Shown one piece after another: positions 33,481-46,688 of a stretch of DNA of 64,000 nucleotides. The notes under the pieces were generated by a model, which worked only from the letters and a program-made list of their open reading frames with translations, ran no database searches and was not told the DNA's origin. The number at the start of each line of letters is the position of its first letter. The first letter of the stretch is position 1. The DNA comes from Antedon mediterranea (taxonomy: Eukaryota > Echinodermata > Crinoidea > Comatulida > Antedonidae), in NCBI RefSeq assembly GCF_964355755.1, contig NC_092677.1, forward strand, positions 8,563,001 through 8,627,000. Reading direction: 5' to 3'. Made by a program: the position numbers and the translations under genes.

Positions 33481-33764
33481 AACCTATAATTCGTCATAGT
33501 GACGAATTAAATCTAGTCTTATTTTGTTTTTGCATTTACAGTATATAATGAATACAGGTGCCAAACACTAATTTTGAACAGCCTGAGTGATATTCTGAAA
33601 ATTAATTTTATAATATATAATATACATACATTTCTTTTTATAAATCCAAAGGCAAATTACTGAAAAAAATGACAATGCTGTGGGTATCAGTGGCTGGATC
33701 TCAATGGAGATACAAAAATAAAAAGCGAAAAGCTAAATCAAAACGATAAAGTAAACAGCCAGAA

Positions 33765-33805
33765 AAGTTAGCAGAGCTTTCGGGCAACACTAGCCCTTCA
33801 TCAGT
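33765..33805 (-). ncRNA. Hammerhead-ribozyme-like core in a dispersed repeat
   Basis: On the minus strand, CTGATGA (33804-33798) is followed by one extra A, then a GGGC/GCCC stem with a TAGTGTT loop, then GAA. Next comes AGC-TCT-GCT, a 3-bp stem III with a 3-base loop, and then A at the expected cleavage position. This order fits a type I hammerhead, known from Penelope-like retroelements and other repeats. Against it: the unpaired extra A before stem II, and a stem I that does not pair. It may be a decayed or truncated motif. Confidence 0.4.
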
Positions 33806-36377
33806 GCATTTCAGTGCATTTCTTTTTATATTTATTTTAAATGTTAAGTTTCCCATATCAATAAATATAAATTATACAATTCATTATTAAAATATTTTTT
33901 TTTTTAAAGTTTTAAATGAAAACACAACAACTCAGCTACACATTAGTTGTAATTGTCTTTAGTAACTAAATTTTTTTAAATGTATGTTTGCATTATTTAC
34001 GTTTATGCACAGAATTGAGTGGATTATTCACATCTTCACAATAATGAAAAATAAAATCAATAAATAACATAAAATAAATCAGTATTAATAAAATACATTC
34101 ATAGTATGCTCCTGTACAAGGATACTCTTAAATATGACCCATGGGTTTTTACAGATTGGTTTATTTTGTGCTGACAATATTTTTATTATGTATTTAGAGT
34201 AAAGAGCAATTGAATATAATTTGTTCTTTATGCTCTATTCACAACCAAAAACTAATTCCTTAAAAGAACAGGTACAATTTTATAATGTTTTAAAAATATC
34301 TCCAATCTTTTCCCATAGTAAAACATTACACTTACATTTGAAAAACATATGGTTTCATCTTCTGGTATTTCACATAATTCACATTTTTTTGTATTTTAAA
34401 TTTCCATTTATTTTTGTATATTTGTAGGTATAATTCTAAGCAGTAAGTTTTGCATATTTTTTACTTTTTTTTTACCAAATGTCAAACCAACATTATACTA
34501 ATTTCATTTTTTCAACTTGGGAACGGTAATGAGGGAAACAAATATGCTATCAATTAGACTTGAATATATCTGTTATATTTTTAATTTTAAAATCCTGCTT
34601 AGATATTCATCTGGATTTAATTTGACACTGTTTCTTTAACATTTGTTATCAAATCCAGCCAACATTTAGGAATAGCTTGTATAAATGTAGCATATTCACT
34701 AATCCAGTTTCTTTTGGCTTCTAATTGTAACAGAATTTCACCTGGGTACATATGTCTAAACTACTGAATCTCCACATTTTATAAAACAAAGCTTTGTTTT
34801 TACATACAATTTCCTAATTTCCACATAGGTTTTCATTGTTAACATAAGTATATAGGCCTATCCTATAGTTGAATTGTGATATATACAGGTTTAATTATAT
34901 AGCTAATTTACATTTAAATATAAAACTGGCCGAGGCATAGATAGGAACCTAGGCCAAAAAAAGCCATTTTACTTTTAATATTAAAAAAACTGTGTTGGTC
35001 CTAGGCCTTCCTCTTATTAGGGTAGTTAAAATAAACGAACAGCAAATAATTAATTAAATAAAAGAATGTGCTATTATATATCAAATGATTAAAGGGGGAT
35101 TCTGGGTTTAAAATTGCTTTTAAATATCGTTTATTTATTAAATAAAAAATATTATAACAATATAGACATGTCAGAATGAAGAAGTAATAACGAGAAATTA
35201 AAAAAATTAAATTTCATATACATTTTAGGGTAAATTCATGGAAAGTCTGTTTTTCAGCAGCTTAGGGAAGCTCATTAATATTCATGAGATATTCACAAAA
35301 TCACGTCACCAGTGGATTCCAAACTCGCGACGTCATGTACGTTGTCTTTGTCAACTAATTTACATCTCTCTCCCCTGTCAAACGACGACCACCCGATCAT
35401 TGTGAAATACATTTTTTGTAGATTTTCTAAGCTAGGCCTAAAGTGTAATAATAACAGTAGTAGCATATATTTATTTGACATTTAATGAAATACAAAATTT
35501 AGTACAGATTACGGAGTCATAAATTATACTATTTTTATACCTCTATAGTACAGATCGTATTATCGGCTTCACGTACAATACTACTCGAGGCTTAGCCTAA
35601 TGGGCGAGAGCCATTCTGACTAGGGATTCCATGCCACGATGGCTACGTTAAAACAGTGGGGCCCATCCCTAGCTAGCCTACTACTAGACGATTGGCCCAT
35701 AAATAACAAAACCCATCCTATCAACCAAACTCATAAACAATCTAAACCTAAAACGTTCTACAAAATCGGCTGTAAATATTAAAGCAAAACAAGGTCCGAT
35801 CGCCGTCCACACGTATGGTGTCCCGATCGTCTAAAATAAAATAGGCTTAGTTTACTCTCCAAAAAAGCGGATACTCATGCATCAAGCAAGTAGACCAGGT
35901 AGTAGGAAGGAGACCTAGCCGATCCGGGGTGTGTAGAAAGCGACGACCTCGAATTGGACGACCCCAACGACCCGGTCGACCTCGAATTGAACGACCTCGA
36001 ATTGAACGACCCATAACACGAAACCGACGACCCCTATAGCCTAGCCTAGCCTAGGCCTAAGTGTGGTATAACATCCCGAAGCCGAACATAGCCAAAGATC
36101 TTTAAACTATACCTTATTATATAATACTCGCAAGCAAGCAATTGATTGAAAAAATACAGAAATATCGCCATTTGATACTGATTGTGTCGACACGAACAAA
36201 CGAAAAGATATGGAACGCCAAGAGTGCATCATTAAAACTGCATTCGACATATTAAAAATAAATTAAAAAGAAATAAATATTATACAATACATGGTTAAAC
36301 CATGGACGTATAATTACATCTCGTCTTCTTATAACGAACACTATAGGCCTACCAAGCAGCGTAACATGTGCATGGGG

Positions 36378-37170
36378 GGATATGACCGGTTGGGCCGCCG
36401 ACAAATTGAGCCGCCGGTAATTTCTATGAAACGGCCAGTGCGTCTTTTACGACATTTCGCGTAGTGATAGAGTGGTGTCCTAGTAGGCCCTACATAAGTT
36501 CATGGTCTTTAGGTTTATTGTGTCATGAAAATAAATAATAATTACATACTACAATTTTGTTGGTTTGAAACAGCAAAGGAAAGTAGTCATATTTAATAAT
36601 TTAATTGTTTTTAATCTTTCAAGGTAAAAATGCAGTGCACTCCATAATATTTTTCTCGCGTGTATGCCTACCACGTAAAATCACGTTGTCTCTCAGGACT
36701 AATAGAGTATTGATATTCTTCGAATGAGGTTAAATAATTATTATTTTTTATTTACTATCTTTTAATATCATATTTTATTGAATTTTACAATGTTAATACA
36801 CAAAATATTTTACTAAAAAACGGTGATTTTATGCAATTATTTTACTTCAACTGCCGCCTGAGGGGGCAACATGTTTACGTCATTTTTGGCTAAAAACGAT
36901 CATTTTCGGTCATGTTTTAGGCCTTATATTTTGGAATCTACAAGTCAGATATTCATAATTATTTCTCTTTAATTATAATATTTAATAATATATACTAAAA
37001 ACCGTGATATATAAACTTTGGAATATACATCGTTATATCTAATAATTAATATAAATAGAACTTCTATTAAATAGAAACGAGCACCGGCGAAAGTAAGCAT
37101 TTGGCATTTCATAGAAAATAACGTTTTTGGCGGCGCCTCAACTTGTCGGCGGCTCAACTTGGCCTAATCC
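36378..37170. mobile_element. Nested MULE-like MITE with 9-bp target duplication
   Basis: Termini of about 38 bp are imperfectly inverted and share GCCGCCGACAARTTGAGSCGCCG-like blocks, for example GGGCCGCCGACAAATTGAGC on the left and its partner on the right. The 9-bp direct repeat TGCATGGGG flanks it exactly (36369-36377 and 37171-37179). A 9-bp duplication and long TIRs are typical of Mutator-like elements. No transposase inside. It inserted into the loop of the foldback element, so it is the younger of the two. Confidence 0.7.
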
Positions 37171-37222
37171 TGCATGGGGAGGGCCATAAGAAAGCTTTAC
37201 ATTTCACACATGCATTGTATAC

Positions 37223-37300
37223 GGTCAAACCATGGAGGTATAAAAATATTTTTACCAAACCATGGAGCTGGTCAAACCATATACCTCCATGGTCAAACCT
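37223..37300. repeat. Cluster of GGTCAAACCATGGAG words, direct and inverted
   Basis: AAACCATGGAGGTATA (37227), AAACCATGGAGCTGGTCAAA (37257) and the inverted ATACCTCCATGGTCAAACC (about 37280-37298) lie together. They belong to the same family as the 2404 and 11347 hairpins. A related word is near 36298. Confidence 0.6.
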
Positions 37301-38739
37301 TACCTGCCGCTGAAAAAGGGGCCTGGTTTGCCATGTTTATGATATTTTGTGTGCTAATCGAGTCGAATGCAGTTTTAATGATGCACTCTTGGCGTTCCAT
37401 ATCTGTTCGTTTGTTCGTGTCGACACATTCAGTATCAAATGGCGATATTTCTGTATTTTTTCAATCAATTGCTTGCTTGCGAGTATTATATAAGGTATGG
37501 TTTAAAGATCTTTGGTTATTCGGCTTCGGGATGTTATACCATACTTAGGCCTAGGCTAGGCTAGGCTAGGCTATTATAGGGGTCGTCGGTTTCGTGTTAT
37601 GGGTCGTCCAATTCTAGGTCGTCCAATTCGAGGTCGCCCGGGTCGTTGGGGTCGTCCAATTCGAGGTCGTCGCTTTCTACACACCCAGCCGATCCGGCAC
37701 AGTTAAAAATTGAGCTAGCTAGTGTAGTAGACCCTATGCGAATTGATACTACCAGGCCTTTTACTATAGGCTGCACTACACAAATATTCCAACTCTCTCA
37801 TTCGAGCTATATTATCTATACCATTCCGGTAGGTCGAGTCCACCTTCAATCAAATACTGTATATCGTTCATGTTGTGATTATAGAAGGGGTATACTCGAC
37901 CCGACCAGTTTGGTATTGTTGTATCTGCTTATCACGTGACGATGCCAGGCATGGGCAGCAGAGAGAGCACGTGTATCGTCGTCTCGCTCGATCCGATCCT
38001 CAGCAGGAATGTACAGTATACGTTACGCTTCATTGATTTTGATTTTTCCCTAAGTCGGTGCGAAAATCGGCAAACGTAAAGTGCAAACATATCTAATTTT
38101 TCACTATTTTGATGAATTTTCATAAAAAATTGACTTTATAAATGGGAAGACCGACTAAAATTACATCAGATAAGTATAATTTTACAAAAGTAATTGATAT
38201 GGTTAATGATAACGAGTCGTCGGAAGACGGACCATTTCACGAATTTCCTATTTTGTAACCACAGTGTGATTTTGCCGTAGCTGCACTTGTAATCTGGCCT
38301 GATTTCACAGCCTTCGTTCTACTTCACTGGACGCTTATATAAATTGAAACTTTTACCGTTCAAGAGACAAACAAATATATTTTACATTTTTTACTATTCA
38401 TTTTAAACCCGGAACCCCCCTTTAAATATCTTTAACCCATTTCAACTGGTTTTAATTATACAGTTACATTAGGTGTATACTGTAAAACCGTTTTTCCTAA
38501 CTGCAAAAGAAACTTCAGTTAGTTTATAACTGTTAGATTGTGTAAAAAAATAAATATCACATATGTAAATTGTTTCATTGAGATTGCTATTTGTTGTATG
38601 CAAATATACCACTTGTCTGGACAATCAATACTGCAATGAATAAAACTTGTAACAAAGTTTTTAAATATGAAATATGTTAAATAATTGGCCTATCATTAAT
38701 TACAGTACAAACAAGTAATTACAACCTTGTTGCAACATG

Positions 38740-38780
38740 TTGGGGGCCCTGTAGATCAATCGATAGAGCATCCAGATGTG
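38740..38780 (+). repeat. Short tRNA-like 5' fragment
   Basis: GGCCCTGTAGATCAATCGAT followed by AGAGCATCCAGA resembles the acceptor, D-arm and anticodon start of a tRNA-derived SINE head (compare the D-arm form TAGCTCAGTCGGTAGAGC). The rest is missing, so it is a truncated relic. Confidence 0.35.
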
Positions 38781-39080
38781 GGGGTAGGGAGGATGGGCGG
38801 GGCCATGTATTTATTCACTTTTGAATAAAACCTTTACATATGATGGGGATGGTTCCATACCAAATTCCTAAAAATTCTTAATTCAAACTCATTTGATTGA
38901 GAGAAATTAATAATATTTCTTTTTTGATTAGATTATTTATGGGTATTTCTTTGAAGCTAATAGTTATTCACTTTGACCAAAAATTGGATAAAAAAAAATT
39001 ATTTACCTGAAAAAAAATGTAATTTAGTCACGTTTAGTCAAATTGGCTGCCACTACCAGCCAATGGGTCTTTGGATGAAT

Positions 39081-39714
39081 TTAAAGACCCCTTCCCTGCA
39101 ATTTTGGACGTTTTTTGGAAAATAATACATATATATCACTTTAAAAACATTAAACCATGTCATTCCTTGTCTTAAATGTACGTTTTATGGTAAATTATGA
39201 TAAAAAGTGAAAGACAATGCACTACCTAAGTAGCTCGCGGCGATCGACCTCTCGTGGACGGTCTTAGGCCTAGCCTAGCTAGGCTTAGTTTTGTAGGCCT
39301 AGCTGGTAAACATCGGTAACGTACGAACATCGTACGCTAGCTATATACATAGCCTGACGTTGTATAGTTGCTGCATTAATTGTCTTTCTATTTTTGCCAG
39401 ACTCCGTTGATACAAATTGGTGAAAACCCGGTATTTTCGCTGAAAAGTTAGGAGTCTTCCATTTGTTTTGGCCTCACGATCGATCGAAAAGTGGGCGAAT
39501 TACAGGTGAAAAACAAAAATATCAATCCGCGCGCAATGCATTTTGGGATTTATAGCGGGCCGCTATAATTATTAGAATCGACTTATTTTTCACATTTTTA
39601 ACCGTTTAAAGACGAAAAAAGTTATCGCAATAAGACCATATAGTATTATTTTTACATAAAATATAGTTTGTGATCTTAAATTAGATCTAAAAAACGTAGG
39701 GAATGGGGCTTTAA
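39081..39714. mobile_element. TTAA-flanked MITE with AGACCCCTTCCCTGC termini
   Basis: TTAA (39081-39084) precedes AGACCCCTTCCCTGC. The right end is inverted AGCCCCATTCCCTAC, followed by TTAA (39711-39714). A second, truncated, inverted copy is at 3160-3630, which shows it is a multi-copy family. Internal AGGCCT-type words and a GGGATTTATAGCGGGCCGCT block are conserved between the two copies. Non-coding. Confidence 0.65.
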
Positions 39715-41214
39715 CCATTTATTTTGTTATTTTATAGGTGAAAACATTATTTTATTTCTATGGAAGTGATCAAATTTATTAAAACTACAAAATAACCTAT
39801 TTAAAGTCTGATTAAATTGATATTAATATTCCTTGTTTTGGGGGGACAATACATCTTTAAGTTGCTTTTGGAATAAAAAATAAATTCAAGTTAAAGCGTG
39901 TTCACATTTGCTTGATAAAATTTTAAATCATCCTTTCTAGCTAGTCTCAGTCTCTACCTCTGCTCCGAGGATCTATCTGCGTTTTGAACCAGTCAACATC
40001 TTCATTGTTCCTATTTGCATATTTAGAAATAGTACATTTAATAAAAGTTGCACACTGTTATATTTATAAATCTTTGTAACAATGAAAATTTCAGAAAGTT
40101 TAGCATTTTGAAAAACGAGAAGAAATGAGTTGACAGCCCAGTTCAACCTAGTTCAGTCCAGTTCGACCTAGTTTCAGTCCAGTTCGACCTAGTTTCAGTC
40201 CAGTTTGAATAATTAATACCTAGTTCAACACAATTATACTGAAACATTGCGAAACATTGGATCGAATGTAGCCATATTTTTTCTCCTCACAATATTTTTC
40301 TTATCAATGAACTGCTTCCTGTGTTCTTGACACTTGTATAACAACGTTAACTTATTTTTATTTTTTTTCTTTAATGTGTTTTAAACCACAATAGTTTTTA
40401 GACCGAAGCGCCCTCTAATTTAACGTTGATATAAAAAAAAAATATGTTTTTTGTTATTTGAATACAGTATTACTATTATTAAAGCATTATGTTCAGCTGG
40501 TACTATCTTTCAGGTTTGATGGTCTATGGTTATCCTGTCCCTGTGAAGACACTTTTACAGCTTCCGGCATAGATGTTTTGTGTTCATGATCGGGTGTTTC
40601 ATTCAGTTATGATTAAAATGTTCATTTATTTTTTATTAATTTTTATCCCTCACTCCAAAAAAAAAAATTTAATTTACAATACATTGAAAATAAGTACAAA
40701 AATGTGTCTGCGTGTTTACCACATTACATCATCACAAAACATTGAAAATAAATAAATATTTAAAAATGTGTCTGTGTCTTTATTTCAATACATAATCACA
40801 ATACATTGAAAATAAAAAATATTTAAAAATGTGTCTGTCTTTATTTCAATACATCATCACAATACATTGAGAATAAATGAATAAATAAGAAAAATGTGTA
40901 TGTGTCTTTATTTCAATACATCATCACAATACATTGAGAATAAAAAATTAAGAAAAATGTGTCTGTGTCTTTATTTCAATACATCATCACAATACATTGA
41001 GAATAAATAAATATTTAAAAATGTGTCTTTGTCTTTATTTCAATACATTACAATACATTGAGAATAATTAAATATTGAAAAATGTGTCTGTGTCTTTATT
41101 TCAATACATCATCACAATACAGTGAGAATAAATGAATAAGAAAAATGTGTCGGTGTCTTTATTTCAATACATCATCATTGAGAATAAATAAATATTGTAA
41201 AATGTGTCTGTGTG

Positions 41215-41358
41215 TTTCCCGAAACCTAGAAATACCGGAATGGTGTCCGGCGGGGGATAGTTTTACCATGTAGTTTAAGTTGTTAGCCGAAACAGTTCAA
41301 TTCATTTCAAAGTAAATGTTTTTTATATATTTACAAATCATGATAAATTTACTTGCTC
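41215..41358 (+). repeat. GC-richer array spacer, copy 1 of 14
   Basis: It runs from TTTCCCGAAACC through ACCGGAATGGTGTCCGGCGG and TAGTTTAAGTTGTTAGCCG to TTACTTGCTC, about 144 bp with no similarity to the 64-bp monomer. Other copies begin at 42099, 42666, 43359, 43928, 44622, 47215, 48334, 49466, 50516, 52647 (shortened), 55755, 57565 and 62420. All lie in the same orientation. No coding potential is recognised. Confidence 0.93.
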
Positions 41359-42098
41359 ATTCACAAAACATTGAAAAAATAATAAATATTGAAAATGTGT
41401 CTGTGTTTTATTTCAATACATCATTCACAATACATTGAAAATAAATAAATATTAAAAAATGTGTATGTGTCTTTATTTCAATACATCATCACAATACATT
41501 GAGAATAAATTAATATTAAAAAATGTGTCTCTGTCTCTTTTTCAATATATCATCACAATACATTGAGAATAAATAAATAAGAAAAATGTGTCTGTGTCTT
41601 TATTTCAATACATCATTACAATACATTGAAAATAAATAAATATTGAAAAATGTGTATGTGTCTTTATTTCAATACATCATCACAATACATTGAGAATAAA
41701 TTAATATTAAAAAATGTGTCTGTGTCTTTATTTCAATACATCATCACAATACATTGAGAATAAAAGAATATTTAAAAATGCGTCTGTGTCTTTATTTCAA
41801 TACATCATCACAATACATAGAGAATAAATGAATAAGAAAAATGTGTTTGTGTCTTTATTTCAATACATCATCACAATACATTGAGAATAAATAAATATTT
41901 AAAAATGTGTCTTTGTCTTTATTTCAATACATTACAATACATTGAGAATAATTAAATATTGAAAAATGTGTCTGTGTCTTTTTTTCAATACATCATCACA
42001 ATACAGTGAGAATAAATGAATAAGAAAAATGTGTCTGTGTCTTTATTTCAATACATCTTCATTGAGAATAAATAAATATTGTAAAATGTGTCTGTGTG

Positions 42099-44765
42099 TT
42101 TCCCGAAACCTTGAAATACCTGAATGGGTGTCCGGCGGGGGATAGTTTTACCATGTAGTTTAAGTTGTTAGCCGAAACAGTTCAATTCATTTCAAAGTAA
42201 ATGTTTTTTATATATTTACAAATCATGATAAATTTTCTTGCTCATTCACAAAACATTGAAAAAATAATAAATATTGAAAATGTGTCTGTTTTATTTCAAT
42301 ACATCATTCACAATACATTGAAAATAAATAAATATTAAAAAATGTGTGTGTGTCTTTATTTCAATATATCATCACAATAAATTGAGAATAAAAAAATATT
42401 AAAAAATGTGTCTGTGTCTTTATTTCATTACAACATCACAATACATAGAGAATAAATGAATAAGAAAAATGTGTCTTTTTCTTTATTTCAATACATCATC
42501 ACAATACATTGAGAATAAATAAATATTTAAAAATGTGTCTGTGTCTTTATTTCAATACATCATCACAATACAGTGAGAATAAATGAATAAGAAAAATGTG
42601 TCTATGTCTTTATTTCAATACATCTTCATTGAGAATAAATAAATATTGTAAAATGTGTCTGTGTGTTTCCCGAAACCTTGAAATACCGGAATGGTGTCCG
42701 GCGGGGGATAGTTTTACCATGTAGTTTAAGTTGTTAGCCGAAACAGTTCAATTCATTTCAAAGTAAATGTTTTTTATATATTTACAAATCATGATAAATT
42801 TACTTGCTCATTCACAAAACATTGAAAAAATAATAAATATTGAAAATGTGTCTGTGTTTTATTTCAATACATCATTCACAATACATTGAAAATAAATAAA
42901 TATTAAAAAATGTGTGTGTGTCTTTATTTCAATACATCATCACAATACATTGAGAATAAATGAATATTAAAAAATGTGTCTGTATCTTTATTTCAATACA
43001 TCATCACAATACATTGAGAATAAAAAAATATTTAAAAATGTGTCTGTGTCTTTATTTCATTACATCATCACAATACATAGAGAATAAATGAATAAGAAAA
43101 ATGTGTTTGTGTCTTTATTTCAATACATCATCACAATACATTGAGAATAAATAAATATTTAAAAATGTGTCTTTGTCTTTATTTCAATACATTACAATAC
43201 ATTGAGAATAATTAAATATTGAAAAATGTGTCTGTGTCTTTATTTATATACATCATCACAATACAGTGAGAATAAATGAATAAGAAAAATGTGTCTGTGT
43301 CTTTATTTCAATACATCTTCATTGAGAATAAATAAATATTGTAAAATGTGTCTGTGTGTTTCCCGAAACCTTGAAATACCGGAATGGGTGTCCGGCGGGG
43401 GATAGTTTTACCATGTAGTTTAAGTTGTTAGCCGAAACAGTTCAATTCATTTCAAAGTAAATGTTTTTTATATATTTACAAATCATGATAAATTTTCTTG
43501 CTCATTCACAAAACATTGAAAAAATAATAAATATTGAAAATGTGTCTGTGTTTTATTTCAATACATCATTCACAATACATTGAAAATAAATAAATATTAA
43601 AAAATGTGTGTGTGTTTTTATTTCAATACATCATCACAATACATTGAGAATAAAAAAATATTAAAAAATGTGTCTGTGTCTTTATTTCATTACAACATCA
43701 CAATACATAGAGAATAAATGAATAAGAAAAATGTGTCTTTGTCTTTATTTCAATACATCATCACAATACATTGAGAATAAATAAATATTTAAAAATGTGT
43801 CTGTGTCTTTATTTCAATAAATCATCACAATACAGTGAGAATAAATGAATAAGAAAAATGTGTCTATGTCTTTATTTCAATACATCTTCATTGAGAATAA
43901 ATAAATATTGTAAAATGTGTCTGTGTGTTTCCCGAAACCTTGAAATACCGGAATGGTGTCCGGCGGGGGATAGTTTTACCATGTAGTTTAAGTTGTTAGC
44001 CGAAACAGTTCAATTCATTTCAAAGTAAATGTTTTTTATACTATTTACAAATCATGATAAATTTACTTGCTCATTCACAAAACATTGAAAAAATAATAAA
44101 TATTGAAAATGTGTCTGTGTTTTATTTCAATACATCATTCACAATACATTGAAAATAAATAAATATTAAAAAATGTGTGTGTGTCTTTATTTAAATACAT
44201 CATCACAATACATTGAGAATAAATTAATATTAAAAAATGTGTCTGTATCTTTATTTCAATACATCATCACAATACATTGAGAATAAAAAAATATTTAAAA
44301 ATGTGTCTGTGTCTTTATTTCATTACATCATCACAATACATAGAGAATAAATGAATAAGAAAAATGTGTTTGTGTCTTTATTTCAATACATCATCACAAT
44401 ACATTGAGAATAAATAAATATTTAAAAATGTGTCTTTGTCTTTATTTCAATACATTACAATACATTGAGAATAATTAAATATTGAAAAATGTGTCTGTGT
44501 CTTTATTTATATACATCATCACAATACAGTGAGAATAAATGAATAAGAAAAATGTGTCTGTGTCTTTATTTCAATACATCTTCATTGAGAATAAATAAAT
44601 ATTGTAAAATGTGTCCGTGTGTTTCCCGAAACCTTGAAATACCGGAATGGTGTCCGGCGGGGGATAGTTTTACCATGTAGTTTAAGTTGTTAGCCGAAAC
44701 AGTTCAATTCATTTCAAAGTAAATGTTTTTTATATATTTACAAATCATGATAAATTTACTTGCTC
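42099..44765 (+). repeat. Higher-order repeat block of about 1.26 kb period
   Basis: Spacer copies start at 42099, 42666, 43359, 43928 and 44622, so the intervals alternate 567, 693, 569 and 694. Alternate spacers are therefore about 1,260-1,263 bp apart, and the two half-units have characteristic monomer orders. This is a two-spacer higher-order unit repeated twice. Confidence 0.85.
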
Positions 44766-46688
44766 ATTCACAAAACATTGAAAAAATAATAAATATTGAA
44801 AATGTGTCTGTGTTTTATTTCAATACATCATTCACAATACATTGAAAATAAATAAATATTAAAAAATGTGTATGTGTCTTTATTTCAATACATCATCACA
44901 ATACATTGAGAATAAATTAATATTAAAAAATGTGTCTGTGTCTTTATTTCAATACATTGAGAATTAAAAAATGTGTCTGTGTCTTTATTTCATTACATCA
45001 TCACAATACATAGAGAATAAATGAATAAGAAAAATGTTTCTGTGTCTTTATTTCAAAACATCATCACAATACATTGAGAATAAATATATATTTAAAAATG
45101 TGTCTGTGTCTATTTTAATACATCATCACAATACATTAAGAATAAATAAATAAGAAAAATGTGTTTGTGTCTTTATTTCAATACATCATCACAATACATA
45201 TAGAATAAATAAATATTTAAAAATGTGTCTGTGTCTTTATTTCAATACATCATCACAATATATTGAGAATAAATAAATATTTAAAAATGTGTCTGTGTCT
45301 TTATTTCAATATATCATCACAATACATTGAGAATAAATAAATAAGAAAAATGTGTTTGTGTCTTTATTTCAATACATCATCACAATACATTGAGAATAAA
45401 AAAATATTAAAAAATGTGCCTGTGTCTTTATTTCATTACATCATCACAATACATAAAGAATAAATGAATAAGAAAAATGTTTCTGTGTCTTTATTTCAAA
45501 ACATCATCACAATACATTGAGAATAAATAAATATTTAAAAATGTGTCTGTGTCTATTTTAATACATCATCACAATACATTGAGAATAAATAAATAAGAAA
45601 AATGTGTTTGTGTCTTTATTTCAATACATCATCACAATACATTGAAAATAAATATTTAAAAATGTGTCTGTGTCTTTATTTCTATACATCATCACAATAC
45701 ATTGAAAATAAATAAATATTGAAAAATGTATATGTGTCTTTATTTCAATACATCATCACAATACATTGAGAATAAAAACTTTAAAAAAATGTGTCTCTGT
45801 CTTTATTTCAATTCATCATCACAATACATTGAGAATAAATAAATATTGAAAAATGTGTCTGTGTCTTTATTTCAATATATCATCACAATACATTGAGAAT
45901 AAATAAATATTGAAAAATGTGTCTGTCTTTATTTCAATACATCATTACAATACATTGAGAATAAATAAATATTGAAAAATGTGTCTGAGTCTTTATTTCT
46001 ATACATCATCACAATACATTGAGAATAAATAAATATTTAAAAATGTGTCTGTGTCTTTATTTCAATACATCATTCACAATACATTGAAAATAAATAAATA
46101 TTAAAAAATTTGTATGTGTCTTTATTTCAATACATCATCACAATACATTGAGAATAAATTAATATTAAAAAATGTGTCTGTGTCTTTATTTCAATACATT
46201 GAGAATTAAAAAATGTGTCTGTGTCTTTATTTCATTACATCATCACAATACATAGAGAATAAATGAATAAGAAAAATGTTTCTGTGTCTTTATTTCAAAA
46301 CATCATCACAATACATTGAGAATAAATAAATATTTAAAAATGTGTCTGTGTCTATTTTAATACATCATCACAATACATTGAAAATATATAAATAAGAAAA
46401 ATGTGTTTGTGTCTTTATTTCAATACATCATCACAATACATTGAGAATAAATAAATATTTAAAAATGTGTCTGTGTCTTTATTTCAATACATCATCACAA
46501 TATATTGAGAATAAATAAATATTTAAAAATGTGTCTGTGTCTTTATTTCAATACATCATCACAATACATTGAGAATAAATAAATAAGAAAAATGTGTTTG
46601 TGTCTTTATTTCAATACATCATCACAATACATTGAGAATAAATAAATATTTAAAAATGTGTCTGTGTCTTTATTTCTATACATCATCA

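Larger units (their letters stand above)
31097..35088. other. Gene-free stretch with retroelement and SINE relics
   Basis: No supportable exon. Visible content: tandem ACGTCACACGGT words (31800-31822), an 18-base T run (31948-31965), a TTTA microsatellite (about 32103-32138), an inverted repeat GGTTATATGCATGCATTCAT with ATGCATATAACC around 32055-32087, a tRNA-like head at 33121-33200, CAAT-type tails at 33425-33470, and the hammerhead-like motif at 33765-33805. The rest is AT-rich. Confidence 0.55.
35089..38425. mobile_element. 3.3-kb foldback/TIR element with TTAA target sites
   Basis: TTAA (35089-35092) is followed by AGGGGGATTCTGGGTTTAAA. The right end is inverted AGGGGGGTTCCGGGTTTAAA, then TTAA (38422-38425). 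Inside, two arms of about 330 bp (about 35927-36255 and 37360-37688) are near-perfect reverse complements, containing GTCGTCC/GGACGAC-type repeats and TTGTTCGTGTCGACAC. No transposase is evident. The open frames here are arms of the palindrome. It is interrupted by the 793-bp element at 36378-37170. Family unknown; TTAA targeting is piggyBac-like. Confidence 0.65.

Noticed and set aside
37174-37939. Open frames of 124 and 97 codons on the plus strand
   Set aside because: They lie in one arm of the foldback element and its neighbouring repeats. Their sequence derives from the palindrome and shows no protein family.
41215-41240. CENP-B box in the array spacer
   Set aside because: The TTTCCCGAAACC segment only partly resembles the required YTTCGTTGGAARCGGGA pattern, and the core positions do not match.
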